The notes: generated from the letters alone by a model not told the origin. A stretch of 21,327 nt of DNA from Pelargonium cotyledonis (GCA_036897625.1 JAYMTA010001185.1:1-21327), one strand, 5' to 3'. Shown: positions 1-11,814, numbered from the stretch's first letter. Translations and numbers: made by a program.

Positions 1-3000
1 TACAATCGTAAGAATCTGATTGAAGTACTGCAAATATTACAATGTAACTATCATAAATTAGTACTCAAAATAACTATGATTTCTATCCCAAAAAAAAAAA
101 ACTATGATAAATAAGTACTCAAAATAAGTGACCAACTCCAACAAAAGCAATCTAGTGAAGGTTTTTAAGGTAGTAAGACAGCATTCAAGATCATAGCATA
201 AAAATATATTCATCTTTATGAATGAAAATGAAGCAGCAACATATGAATCTTGCATGAGCCTTGGTCCAAATAGAGTGATGACTGGAAACTAATATTCACC
301 GGGGAAATAAAAGTAAACATCATCCTTTAGTCTTTTACTACTGTCAAATAAGCTTATATAAATGCTGAATTAAGCAGATTGTTGTTTCAAAAGATAATAA
401 ATAAACTAAAACTAAAAAATAAAAACAAAGAGGAGGAAGAGAACTGGTCATACCTTGGTCCAAATAGAGCGGTCATTAGCCAAAGATGTATCAATTAATT
501 GCTGTAGTGCACTACGCTTACTAGCTGAAGTGCTTTCATCAATTCCATTACCAATCTACATACAAATGAAGGGAAATTCCAAGAATTTTAATGACATCTC
601 ATAATTAACTTGTCTTCATTACAATAAAAAAAACTTTGATGAGAAAGAACTCACCATGTGAAGAATTTGAGGGATGCTAGGCGTGGAGTCAGACATAGAG
701 TTAACCTTTACAGCTGTAGGTTTCAAGTGATCAAGGTCTAAGTTAGAAGAAGCTTCATTATCATGTCCAACGCCTTCGGCATCCCCTCCATGGTCAGAGC
801 CCATCAGACCATTATTTTCTAAGTGTGAGGTAGACAAAGCCTCCAAGTTTACACTACTGTCCACATTATCAAATCGGCTAGCCCAAGATCCCTCATTTTG
901 ACCTGTGGAACTGACAACCATGTAAGCCAAATCCTTACTTCTGGAATTATTATGAACATCAGTTTTCGGTCCACTCTCAAAATTTGGATAATAACTTTCC
1001 CGACTTTCATCAGATACTCCTTGGCCAAAATTTCCAGTCATTAGACTTGATTCCTGAGTAGAACTCCACTTCCTGCCGCCATCACTGTCGATGGAACCAG
1101 AAGAATATCTTCCAAAGTAATGACTCTTCTTTGGCATGCCAATGTATCCATCCTCAGAAGATGTTCCCACAACATCAGATGGATCATAAGAGGATCTGGT
1201 ACGCTGTCGCTCTTTCTTGCTCTGCAAAAAGTTCATTAGGTCCACTTCTATGCGAGGAGTATACTGCTTAAGGGCTCGTCTCAATGAATTTTGTTCTTCA
1301 ACTGACAAACTAAGAATAAAATTCAGGACTGCTGTTGAATCAAAGTGGGAGAAAACAGATATTATGCATGTAATAGCTGCTTCCTTGAGCTTAGTATTTT
1401 TATCGTAGACCAAAGGTTTCAATTTGGCAAGCCATAACTTCAGGATTCCACTATTACTGTAGCCTTCAGAATTCATTGAATGCTTATTAAACGAACTGAT
1501 AGCATACTCAATCACTGCCAATTTAGCCTTTGGTGATCGCTGTTCATCCAGTGACCTGAGCAAAGCAGGTAGAAGAGTGTCTACGCTATAAGTTTTGCTA
1601 ACAATTTCCAAAGTCGCGGAGCAAGGTTGCCTAACTAGCTCTTTGGGATCAATTAATCGGGAGAAAACGTGAGGTAAGATTCTCTCCATATAACCCTCAA
1701 ATGGTTTTCGGCAAGATGGAATGATATCAGCCAGAGTTGAAAGAGCCGCCTGTGCAACTTTATGGTGAGGGTCATCCAAGTGCTGGAAAAACAGCTTCAT
1801 TACCTTCTCAAAATTCTGGATTACTTCTTGAATACCTTTTGGGCCTTGTAGCGGCAATGAGCGAAGATAATTGAAAGCAGCAACTCTTGCAGACCAATCA
1901 GAATTTGAACTCAGCCCCTCACTTAGAGCTTCATTAAGAGAAGACGGACCCTCTACACAGCTCGACATCTCCCCAAGCGACAGCTGGCTATCATCAAAAC
2001 TCCTCCTCCTAGTTGCAGACATCCGACCAGATGCATGCTTCTTTAACAGCGGCTTCTGGAAGTTTGGAACATAGCTACTATGTGAGTCCCTTGGATTTCC
2101 ATCCTTGTAAAGTGAATCCAGATACTGCCTATCATTGTGTGAATTCATAAAACGCCTGGAGTCTCTAACGTCAATGTTTTCTTCAGCAGACTTTCTAGTT
2201 GTGTACGATGAATGAGTGGACAAATGCTCAGATGCAACATTACTGCGATAGGATAATCTACTAGAATCTTTGGAAGCTTGAATTTGAGAGATAATATCGG
2301 ATAAAACCAAGCCACCATTGCGGCCACTACCTTTGTTGGTATTTGAGGTAGTTGAATCTAACATTCTAGAATTTGTGAGATGATTTGACGCCGGCACAAC
2401 AGCAGGGAACGGTGGATCACGAGATGATGGAGGGTCAACTCCTGCACTAGGATCAATAAGAGAATAATTATGCAGCTCATAAACTATTCAAGATTATTTA
2501 GTTCACTCAAACTGATTCATCACAATTCTAACAAATTACTTCATATACTAAATAAATCATTCAATACCTAGATCCAAACTAGATGATCGGAGAGCAGAGG
2601 GATTCTGTTTATCAGATATATCCAAACCCCTAAGCATGCTTTCAATTGCAGTGACCTTCTGCTTGCTTGCATGTAACACACTTTCAAGACTTCGCTCAGT
2701 CGTCCCTTTCGCAATTTGCTTTGAATGTGACAGATGGAGTCCAGCAGATAGAGATGTTCCTGAGGATGCACTTGAGCTCCTATCCATTGCAACGATAGCA
2801 GAAGTTCCATATCCAGGTAGACTCAAATGTGCAGATGTCTGAGAGCTAAATGACATTTGTGCACTTCTATCACGGACTGAAGGAGAAGCATGCCTCCTAT
2901 GCATGCCCCCATCTTCTTCATTTATTAACTACACATAAAATTGTCATTTAGGTCCATGATTTACAAATGAAATTAAGTAGACATCATATTCTGCAACTGA

Positions 3001-6000
3001 GAAACACGTACCCTTTGAATTACAGGATCAAAGCATTGAAATAAGCGCCGTGATCTTTCTGGCCATGTTTTTGCAAACATCCTATAGCACATTCTGGCAG
3101 TAGATCGTACCTGCAAGTTTAAGCTTTATTAAGAACATCTGGCATATAACAAGTGGTCTTGAGAAAAGTAATATCCTTAACTAAGCTCTTGCATTCCCAT
3201 TCTGTATGCATGCACAGATATATGTAATGAACATTGACATGCATGTCAAACCTGATAGACAGATCACTCACACATCCCCACACAAGACAAAAGAATATTG
3301 ACATCACAAATACCTCACTCATTGCATCTGCAACACAACACTTAATTAAATCTTCGTAAAGATCAGCTGAGCGCTGTATTTCTGGTGCATCAGCCCAATA
3401 TTCTAGTATCAACAAGGCATACTCACAACACCTGCAATGCAAGAGGAAAAAGAATAAGCCATAAATAACAATAACCACAGCAAGTAATATTCCAAAGTAG
3501 AAGGGCCAGAACCAGACCTTGCACGAAGTATTGCATTTCGGTCATTCTTTGCACTATCAGCTATGCGAGGAAGCACACGGGCAACTTTGCAGTTGCGCAA
3601 CATCTGAAAAAACAGGATTGAAAAGGTAAAACAAGTGTACTCAAAGAAATATGAACAAATAATAATAATAATAAGTAGAGAAAATAAGAGTATCATAAGT
3701 GTTTACCGTTTTTATGCAGTTATCTGCAGATTCTGCAATTACAAGTACAGTAATCACAACAAGCTTGAAAAGAGCCTGAATATGAAAATGAAATCATAGA
3801 ATAATTTAAGGTTCTATTATATGAAAATAATGAGATTGCAAATGGTAGCAAGAAGTTCAACTTACAGGAATGAGCATCTCAGCACACGCCTCAAAATCTC
3901 CCAAGAGATCCTTTGATAAAAAGCATAATAGATGGCAAGCCTGAAATTCAACAAGTCAACTTAACTATAATTATGTTGTGAACTTTGCTATCACTTACAT
4001 TTTCGACACCTAGTCTCCTAATGCCCCCTTCCTTCCAAATAATCTGACTACAACTACAAAAATAGAAAGCATGTCTTGGTTTGCAATTGCCTTTTTTTCT
4101 TATCTTGTACTTCTTTGAATTCACTATTACAATATTATCGAAAAAATTGAACTCCTAATGAAAAGTTTCCAGCACGACTCTGAAGAGATTATAAATCAAT
4201 TGTTCTACCTATGTGTTCCTGCTAGGTAACTATTCTTCTTTTACTTTTATTTAATGCTTCAGAAAATTGACAGGGCACCATTGTATGAGAAATAAACTGA
4301 CATAAGATTCAATAACGGTAAATTTACAAATAAAATGTCATCCACGTCTTCCTAAATCACTGTTCCAGAAAAGGGGAATCAGAAATATCTCAAGTTTATG
4401 CTGAACTACAGCTGTCTGAACAAGTCCAAAAATACATCATTCCACGAGCATTAGTTCCTAATACAGAAAATTCAGATAAACAAGTCTAGAAAATGGGAAA
4501 CATATATCAATTAAGCAACTAAAATTACAATAAACTTAATTGTCATCCATCCAGCCACTTTTCATGTAGCATTAATGCAAACAACTAGTTGAAAAACCAT
4601 TGTAGGAGGGTGCAGATTAAGCATCACAGTATTAAAAGAATAGGGCATAATCAAAAAGTAGGAACTAGGAATCAGTCTAAAAAGCTTTACAGGAAATGTG
4701 AAGATCCAGATTAGAAGTGGGGTGAAAATGATATGATACCTGTTTCACTATACTAGACCTCCGATCAGATAATTGTACGGTAAGTGGGCCAACAAGTTGC
4801 TTCAAAAGTCCCCGGAAACACGGGTAGTCGACAGCACCTAATTGCAAGAAATTAATGGCAATAGATGAATTTGATGAGAAGTTTAGACAAAATATCACAC
4901 TAGTTTAAGAATAATCAAACATAGAGACAGAAGAGGGGCAAACCTCCGTACACAAGGCCTTCAACTCTCTGCATGGCAGCAATACGTACAGACCAGTCTT
5001 TTTCTGGAACAAGTGTGGAAGCGATCTTCTCAAATTCCCTTATTAGCTCTTTTTCAGAGTACACTTTGATTGGGTCAACAGGTTTCTCAGTGACATCACT
5101 ATCTCCTGTATGGCAGAGAAGATAAAAGCAAGGAAGCACTAATTAATGCTTCAACACAGAATGTATACTTTATAGTTATAAGTGATCAATAAAGAACTTC
5201 AGTAATTTATGTCTGCAACGTCCATGCAACTAATTTCCTTTTAATTGACACCAAGCAGATACAGAGGATGGTGACTAGAAAAGGCTAGACAATTCAATAC
5301 TAAACAGTATACTTCACTTTAAAATGTATATACTAGTACGCAACATGAACTTTAAGATAATGTTCCAAGTCTAGAGTGAAGGAACTACCTATCATAGACA
5401 GAGAGATAGCCTTTTGCATACAATTTCATCTTAGAATTTTGACTTAAGTATTGATCATATGAAATTAACATTTCATACATAGAATTGCTCTAAACAATCC
5501 ACTGTAACATATCAGACTAACCGCCAAACAGAGACGATTCCCGTGAAGAAGTCTTGGCCTTTGGACTACTTTTCTTGCTGTTATGACTCACGGGCTTCAT
5601 CTCGCCAGTTGTAAAATTACTAGAATGTCCATCTGAAGTACGAATTTGTGGTTCAATTTTCTCTAATCTGGCATTAATATCTTTAACCTGCCATGTAAAT
5701 GTTCTGTATTAGAAACAATCACATCAAAAGAGTATTAATGTCCTGCTGGTTTTTTGGACTTGAGAGAACACTAATCATTTAGATAAACTCATAATGCAAA
5801 TGAAGTCATGCATTGTAGCTACAACTGAATTCTCAGCAAGATACACACCATATATGAAGGAAGATTATGACGATGAAGTTCATCGCGGAACTGAGGTCCT
5901 GTCTGTGTATACATTTCCTGGAAAGGTAATAACCAATCAGTTAAGAGGTCCGCTCCCCAAATAAGAAAATTTGAATGAGATAAACACAAAATCTCTAGAA

Positions 6001-8416
6001 CAGTTTAAACAAAGCTGGAGCACAGATGAGACATGCAAATCTAGGTGTATGCACAATGTCAGTGCCACTGTAGCATAATTGATAGAAAATTGAAGAACCA
6101 TTCAAAATAATACTCCTATTTGAGTAGGATTTTTGTCCCAAAATAAGTGACTTGTTTCTTTTTTAGGAAGTTAGTTATGCATGAATTGTCAATAATGTCC
6201 ATATGATAAGTTAGTTAGTATCCCTTAAATTTGTTAGAAGTTAGAACACATGTCTATGGGGATGAATGAGTAAATATACAACAATAACTAACTTCTTATT
6301 TTTTTTCTCAAAATATAAAGGAAAGACGCCTATTTTGGGACGGAGGGAGCAGCATTTAAATGTTGTCCACTAATACAGCAGATTGTAGCTCATCAAGATA
6401 TCTGAAAAAATTATTACTAGGAGAATGAAAACAAAAATCGCATCTAGAGTCTAGAGAAATATCACTCTTGGAAAATGGAAAAAGCATCAAACTCTAATAA
6501 AAAGTATGTTTCTGGAGCTGTTATCTTCAATGATATTTCGCATAAGATGAAAGTATTATTCACAAGAATATAGGGTGACAAATTGAATATGATCATATAA
6601 CTCCACCGTAGTAGTTCCATAAAGTTACTTAAGTTGAAGTCCTCCAAAGGATATTCTTTTCAGAGTATAATATCAACTGTAATGAGGGTAGCATTAACAT
6701 TTGTTTAAGCTGAAAAGAAATTCTTAAGAATATAGAATAAAATATAAATATCTTCAAAAGTTGAAGCCTATAAGTTCCATTGAATATAAGATATTAACTT
6801 AAAATTTAAGACCAATAAGGACAACTATCAAATTCTTTAAAGAGAAAAATAAATAATTACAATTTTAAATACAAATTAATTTCCGTTGAAGCAGAAAAGA
6901 GAATTACCCGAAGCAAAAAATGACAAATTGAATATCCCAAAATATCAAACTAGTATTAATACAAATATGATGAAGAAGCTAATGTGTAAAAAAAACAATA
7001 ATATCCATAATATGGTGTCAGTTACCTCGATGCACAATATAGATGCTTCCCTTACACTATGGTTTGGATCATTTAACAATTGCAAAATCTGTCATCAAAA
7101 GATATTTATAATAATTAAAAAAAGTTAAAATATTATCTTATTCAATCAAGAAAAAAAAATTAATTAATTTAAAAAGCATGGCCAAGTGAATGAAAATACA
7201 GGAGGAAGAATAGCCCGTTGAAGAGGAAGTTCGGTAGCTGAAAAAAGACTGATTGCTGACGTAACAGTTCGTGCAAACTCTTCTCGAACTCGCCAACTTT
7301 TGTGTGTCCAGGCATAAGACCCAGCTCTTTCAACAATGATTGTTGGAGAAGAAACCTGAAGCACAAACATAATTTTTTTAGTTTCAGTCCTAAATTCCTA
7401 ATTGACTACCTTTCTTTGCATAATCCAGAACCGAAATAATGCCTTGATTCCATCTACTATAAAAATTCTGGACAAACTATTACTTCCAATTTGCACCTTA
7501 AAGTAAAGCAACCAACTAATCACATTAAGACAAAAGAAAGTTGGAAGATAAGGTGACAACTAAAGCAAGTGTAACAATATGATGGAAAATGCCACAAGAA
7601 AACTCAAAAGTAAATATAGAATCTACTACAAAAGGCTCACACCCTATGTGTTTGGCAAGGAAAACCGCAAGCATGTCTACAAATAATGATTCAAACTTCT
7701 AACTACGAAGTTTATCAATAAATTGATTGTCATACCTAACTCATGAATGACCAAATAGGCAATCACGGTAATATATTTTTTCGAACACAGTAGCATTTCC
7801 ATCAAACTTAGAGAGAGTGATCCACTAATGGGAAAACATGCAACATTCACCAGAAATCTCAACGCTGTCAACTTAGACTCAAAATGCACAAAAATTTAAG
7901 ATTAAAATCGCAAAATTAACCACATCCCTTAAAAACCAGAATGTGAACAGCAAATATTGGATTGATTGAACAGCTACTAATAAAAATTGAACAAAATTCA
8001 TAGCCAAAAGTAAGCAACCAAACTAATCTAAAATGAGTTTCACTTCCGAACTAAAATTCCAACAACATGCGCCAAAAGTGTACCTCCATGAGTGTGAGCA
8101 AAAGCCGCCTCGCGGCGTCTCTAACAGGCTGCTTGCCATCGCCCAACCGCTCCACCACGGCGGGGACGAGCGCATTGAAATGCAACTTCAGATGCTCACC
8201 GGACAAAACAGCCGCGGAGGCCAGAGCCTGTAAAGCTCCCTGAGAAACTCTGAAGTTATTGTCCTTGAGGAGATCCATGCAGCAATCAACAAGTGAGGTC
8301 ACTTCCGACGAACTCAGGCTCTTCCTGGAAGCTTCTAGAAGCTGGTGAAGCCTCTCCACACCGGCCATCCGCTCCTTAGTGTCCTTCGCTCGCGCCAACT
8401 CCAGTGCTTCCTCCAT
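1..8416 (-). CDS. CLASP: CLASP (CLIP-associated protein), microtubule-associated TOG protein; 3' end missing
   Basis: CLASP binds cortical microtubules, promotes rescue and attachment to the cortex, and supports cell expansion and division in plants (family knowledge). Exons, in transcript order: 8416-8084, 7355-7200, 7088-7026, 5917-5849, 5687-5522, 5105-4944, 4837-4740, 3940-3866, 3775-3707, 3603-3518, 3431-3314, 3110-3012, 2928-2568, 2441-655, 555-454, 27-1 (runs off the window). All introns are GT-AG and the joined frame gives 1257 codons without a stop; the plant protein is about 1440 aa, so roughly 180 C-terminal residues lie outside. The ATG at 8416 starts MEEALELARAKDTKERM, the conserved plant N-terminus, and no ATG occurs in the preceding 340 nt of transcript. 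Seen: N-terminal TOG-like HEAT array (about 1-225), second TOG/CLASP_N domain (about 277-500, with PEKDW at 296-300), a Ser/Arg-rich basic linker (about 600-780, RRRSF near 763-767), third TOG domain (about 785-1028), then a Ser-rich stretch. The C-terminal CLIP-binding region only begins here (YFNQILTIV). Confidence 0.97.
60..127. repeat. Short direct repeats in CLASP intron 15
   Basis: AGTACTCAAAATAA occurs at 60-73 and again at 114-127, and AACTATGAT occurs at 72-80 and 100-108, with an A-run between. This looks like a small local duplication in intronic DNA just upstream (in transcript sense) of the exon at 27-1. No function is inferred. Confidence 0.7.
259..275 (-). repeat. Duplicated 3' tail of CLASP exon 15 inside intron 15
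   Basis: CTCTATTTGGACCAAGG (minus strand) is identical to 469-453, the last 16 nt of exon 15 plus the first G of its intron. At this copy the donor position reads GC instead of GT (AAG|GCTCATG). An AG lies 22 nt upstream (TTTCCAG). The copy may be a relic of a partial exon duplication. Whether it is spliced cannot be told from sequence. Confidence 0.7.
6113..6349. mobile_element. Stowaway-like MITE in CLASP intron 4
   Basis: The right end read inward is CTCCCTCCGTCCCAAAATAG, the classic Stowaway (Tc1/mariner) terminus. The left end reads CTCC, then a short extra segment, then GTCCCAAAATAAGTGAC. Inner arms also match in inverted orientation (GAAGTTAGTTAT on both sides), so the inverted repeats span about 60 bp. 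Flanking dinucleotides are TA on the left and CA on the right, so the target duplication has one mutation. It lies in the 1108-bp intron between exons 5917-5849 and 7088-7026 and carries no coding capacity. Confidence 0.85.
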
Positions 8417-8610
8417 TGCTGCGATAGGGTTCCCGGCGATGGATCTGGCGCGGAACAGCTCAGATCTGGAGCTCGAAGCCGCGGATTCGTGGCGCAATTT
8501 GGAGGAAGACGAAGAGAGACTGAGGCTGAAAATTCAAAAATGCAGTGTTGAGAGCAGCGGAGATTCTGGAAATGGCGGTGATGGTGTTGCAGTGAGATTG
8601 AGAGAGTGAT

Positions 8611-8637
8611 GATGGTGGTGATGGTGGTGATGGTGGT
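8611..8637 (-). repeat. (ACCACCATC)3 minisatellite in the CLASP leader
   Basis: Plus strand reads GATGGTGGT three times in perfect tandem. In CLASP transcript sense this is ACCACCATC repeated, flanked by CT-rich leader. It is probably length-polymorphic. No function is assigned. Confidence 0.85.
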
Positions 8638-8792
8638 GAGAGAGAAGGAGGAGAGTAAAGCTAGAGAGAGAAAGAGATTGACGAGGAAGATGATGAAGCT
8701 ATGTGGTTGGCTTTGGCTGGGTTTGGGGTGGGTGTTTGGAGGTAGAATTACACTAACCGCCTCGGGTTTCTTCGTAATTTACGGGGAGTGCC

Positions 8793-8825
8793 ACTGTGTT
8801 GCCAAGTAGGCAACAACGGCACAGT
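8793..8825. repeat. 33-bp imperfect inverted repeat upstream of CLASP
   Basis: ACTGTG-TTGCC-AAGTA-GGCAA-CAACGG-CACAGT: an outer 6-bp arm pair and an inner 5-bp arm pair are both inverted repeats around a 5-nt centre, with one 6-nt bulge on the right. It lies in the CLASP promoter or distal leader. It could be a dyad binding site, an RNA hairpin in the leader, or the scar or end of a small transposon. Confidence 0.7.
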
Positions 8826-8890
8826 AGTTTTCGACTTTTCAATTTTTTTTAACGGTAAATAAATCTTATAGTGCTATTTGTTTAAATACA

Positions 8891-8902
8891 CTTTTATATA
8901 TA
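8891..8902 (-). promoter_or_regulatory. Candidate CLASP TATA box
   Basis: On the minus strand this reads TATATATAAAAG, a good TATA element about 475 nt upstream of the ATG. It would place the start near 8860 and give a leader of about 440 nt. AT-rich DNA makes chance matches common, so support is moderate to weak. Confidence 0.35.
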
Positions 8903-10122
8903 TTTATTGAAAAACTTTGCTTCTTCAGCGCTCTTTGCTCTTGATTTTTAGAGCGACGACAATCTCTTGTATTTCCATATACAATTTGTGGTCTCTCTCG
9001 TTAATGACAACGAGTTTTTGTTTTGATAACAAGTTAAGGTGTTGTTATAGTTTTTAAAGTAGTGGCGGAGTAGTTTGACGGTGAATTGTTTGGCGGGGTG
9101 TTCAAGGCAGCTAGAGGCGGTTGCATATAATGAGAAAGTGATGATTTGGTCAGAGTTATTGGATCAACTTTCGAGTTTGATGTTGAATCTGATTGGCATA
9201 CCAGGTGGTGGCGAGGGGCAGCATGTAGAGTCATTCATGTGGTCGCCTTAAACTCTAAGTGTAGTAGTTCGTCGTCGTCAGTTGTTCGTGTTCTTCATAT
9301 TAGAGGATGATAGTAGTGTCTTTAACTTTATTATTCAAGTTGAGAGAGAGGATTTCATTATTTCAGTTTGATAATTCATGATGGTTTAGTTATTGTGGCT
9401 CATGTCAAATTTTTTTTTTTTTTTTGCAGGTTGTTTTACGAACCTAATAGTTCACAAATTAGTTAGATACTCGGTCTCTTTATCATATTTGTCAAAGTTT
9501 GTTGGTCTTAAAACCTCTCAGGTTTAAAATTTTTTGTTATCGTTTGATTTGAAGAAAATAATAAAAAAAAATTGCGTTGAATACTGTAAAAAAATAAGAA
9601 CATTTGAAAAAAATCCAAAAGAGATTGGATCAATGGCTGATTTGTTGAGCCTTTCGAGTGTTTTATTCTTTCGTGCTTAAATAAATCTTCCAACAACATC
9701 ATCTAAAAAAATATTTTCTGTTTTTTTTCCTCTTATTTAACGTTGAACAAAATAATATAATATATTGAATTTTTTTAAGCAATATAATTTATTGATTCAA
9801 ATATGTATTTAGGTAAACAAACCTCCAAGAAAATTGTTGATGACATTAACATTTTTTTATTCCACAATCCATCGATTTTATAATGAAATGTACACATTAA
9901 TATTAATTTCCACATCAACCATTTTGTTGTTACATATTTGTAGGCTGGTGAGTCAAATGATGTGATAAAATTATTGAAACATGTTTGTTATGGTATTTAA
10001 AATATATATTTTGTATTTAATTAAGTACTTATATAAGATGTTTCAATTTTTAGTCTCAAAATTACTAATATGTGAATTTGTATGTGTCATTCAATTTAAA
10101 TCCTCTATTATATTTCTTTTAC
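8903..10122. other. Intergenic DNA, no gene recognised
   Basis: Mostly AT-rich. A 16-nt T run followed by GCAGG lies at 9410-9430 and looks like a splice acceptor, but no exon can be attached to it. A slightly GC-richer patch at about 9030-9251 is open in one plus-strand frame and one minus-strand frame, but neither product resembles a known family. I call no gene here. Confidence 0.6.
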
Positions 10123-10400
10123 GGAAATGATGGCATTGGATCCGCTTGAGTTTTGGAGGTACTTCCGCTCAATCTGTCAAGCGAACTCATGGACATGGCT
10201 TCAACGCAGATGTAAGTTGAAGTAGTAAGCGCTCCCTCGTAGTATCTTATCTGTCATTTATTGCTTGAATGACAAAGAAAATCCAAGACCATTTGAAGAC
10301 CAGAGAGTCTACCCGTAGTAGTAGACATTTCATGATAGTCCACGCCTCCAATGAAGCTTAGAAGGCTCGCGGAGAATGACAAACTCATTTGAATAGCCAT
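10123..10400 (-). mobile_element. Decayed copia (Ty1) retrotransposon fragment, RNase H end of pol
   Basis: On the minus strand a 48-codon frame (10400-10254) contains DYHEMSTTTGRLSGLQMVL. This matches the copia RNase H C-terminus, whose usual pattern is AEYRAMSTTTCELxWLQxLL. Just before it, another frame reads ASLEA, matching the SSAEAE that precedes that pattern in intact elements, so a 2-nt frameshift is likely. About 80-90 nt beyond the stop, TTGAGCGGAAGTACC (10172-10158) resembles the polypurine tract that precedes a copia 3' LTR. The conserved Cys, Glu and Trp are replaced, and no LTRs are recognised, so this is dead. The identification rests on motif recall, without an alignment. Confidence 0.55.
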
Positions 10401-11812
10401 ATCCAATGGTTACTCTGTTAATAACGTCTTATTTTAGATAGACAACAATATTTGATTTAAACATTGATAACAGCTACATTAATATATAAAAACAATATAA
10501 CATAATTGTTCTTGTATGCGAAATTAACTGAGTCAAAGGAACGAATCACCGAATTATGAAAAACAAATTACCCATCTAAATTAGACTTGGTAATCAAAAC
10601 TGTAATAATGTGTTTTTTTTTTTAAAAAACATTGTTACACAAAAAAATGAATATATAAATAAGTAATCAATCACTTCATCAAGAACACACACATATTTCT
10701 TTTTTTCTTTTTTTTTCTGTCCAAACACACATTCTGATTCTTCAAATTTCAACTCAGTAACTGTTCATGTTCATTCAAATTTGACAAAATGAACCTCATA
10801 AATTAAATTTTAATACAGATTCTCATGTACCTTCTAAGCATTTATTACATGATGATTTTGTTTGCAATTTTCACATAACAATGTCATTTATGTTTTATTT
10901 GTACATATCAAAAATGGCATAAAAGCCTCTCAAACATTAAAGGGAAAAAATGGTACATCACAATTATTTACCCAAAAGTTGCCCAATCAATTTATTATTT
11001 AATTTATGCGATCGATTGAAGAAATGGTAACACGAAAATTAAATTTGACTAATTTTCAAATCGAGTAATCCGATTAAAAACATTTTTACATTTTTACTCA
11101 ACCAATCGCATTATTTACATATCGTAATTTATGAAATTGTTTCAATAAAACATTGACAAACGAATATAGTTTTGAACCAAAGTCATATAAATGATGATTA
11201 ATCTATGAATTGGAAAATAACTCTTACCTAAAATTAAGATTATTAACAAAATGTTGGTTGATGGGTCATAAAAAAATTGTAGTGAAATGGGGATTTGGAG
11301 AAGATAAGTTTTATATGAACACTATTTAGTGACTGATAAACAACAATGTAGAAAAAGCCATACTTCATGACTAAGCCAATCCAACAACCCATTTTTGGTC
11401 ACACAAAAATAAAATAAAAAGTAGGATAAAAAGTTGTCCACTTTATTAATTAAGACACTAATTATTAACTTAATCTATTTATATACTATTAACTATTGCT
11501 TTAAACCTTTACAGGTTGGCTGATTTGAAATGATGTTAGCAACAATGAGTCTTCAAGCATCTGTAAAAAGCCTCCTCTCACGTGGAGTGGAATTGACAGA
11601 ATTATTTTTAAAATCGAACGAATTGGTTTAAATAATTTATCGAAAACTAAATAAAATTGTATACACGTAAAATAAATGTAGTTATGATTTCATGCACTGT
11701 GAAAACGATGACACGTTAATGAACCGTGTTATGTAGTTTAACACAGTCGGTTAGATTCGTTGGTTGTTGGCTTGAAAACGTTTAAGGATTACTTATGATT
11801 CATAAAATAATA
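10401..11812. other. AT-rich intergenic DNA, nothing recognised
   Basis: No open frame, tRNA-like fold or transposon terminus stood out on either strand. Simple T-runs occur near 10612-10623 and 10698-10716. Confidence 0.6.
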
Positions 11813-11814
11813 TA

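Larger units (their letters stand above)
8417..8860 (-). other. CLASP 5'UTR and transcription start region
   Basis: In transcript sense this stretch is CT-rich (repeated TCTCTC, CTTCCTC) and contains no ATG, as expected for a plant leader. The upstream limit is inferred from the candidate TATA box near 8891-8902; the real start could be anywhere from about 8600 to 8860. The reading frame stays open upstream of the ATG to about 8497 but has no earlier ATG, so the start at 8416 is preferred. Confidence 0.6.

Noticed and set aside
3119..3478. 119-codon minus-strand frame around 3.1-3.5 kb as a separate gene
   Set aside because: It is CLASP exon 3431-3314 read through into both flanking introns; the splice sites and family sequence decide.
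8033..8609. Several plus-strand open frames opposite CLASP exon 1
   Set aside because: They mirror the conserved CLASP N-terminal exon and its GC-richer leader; no recognisable product.
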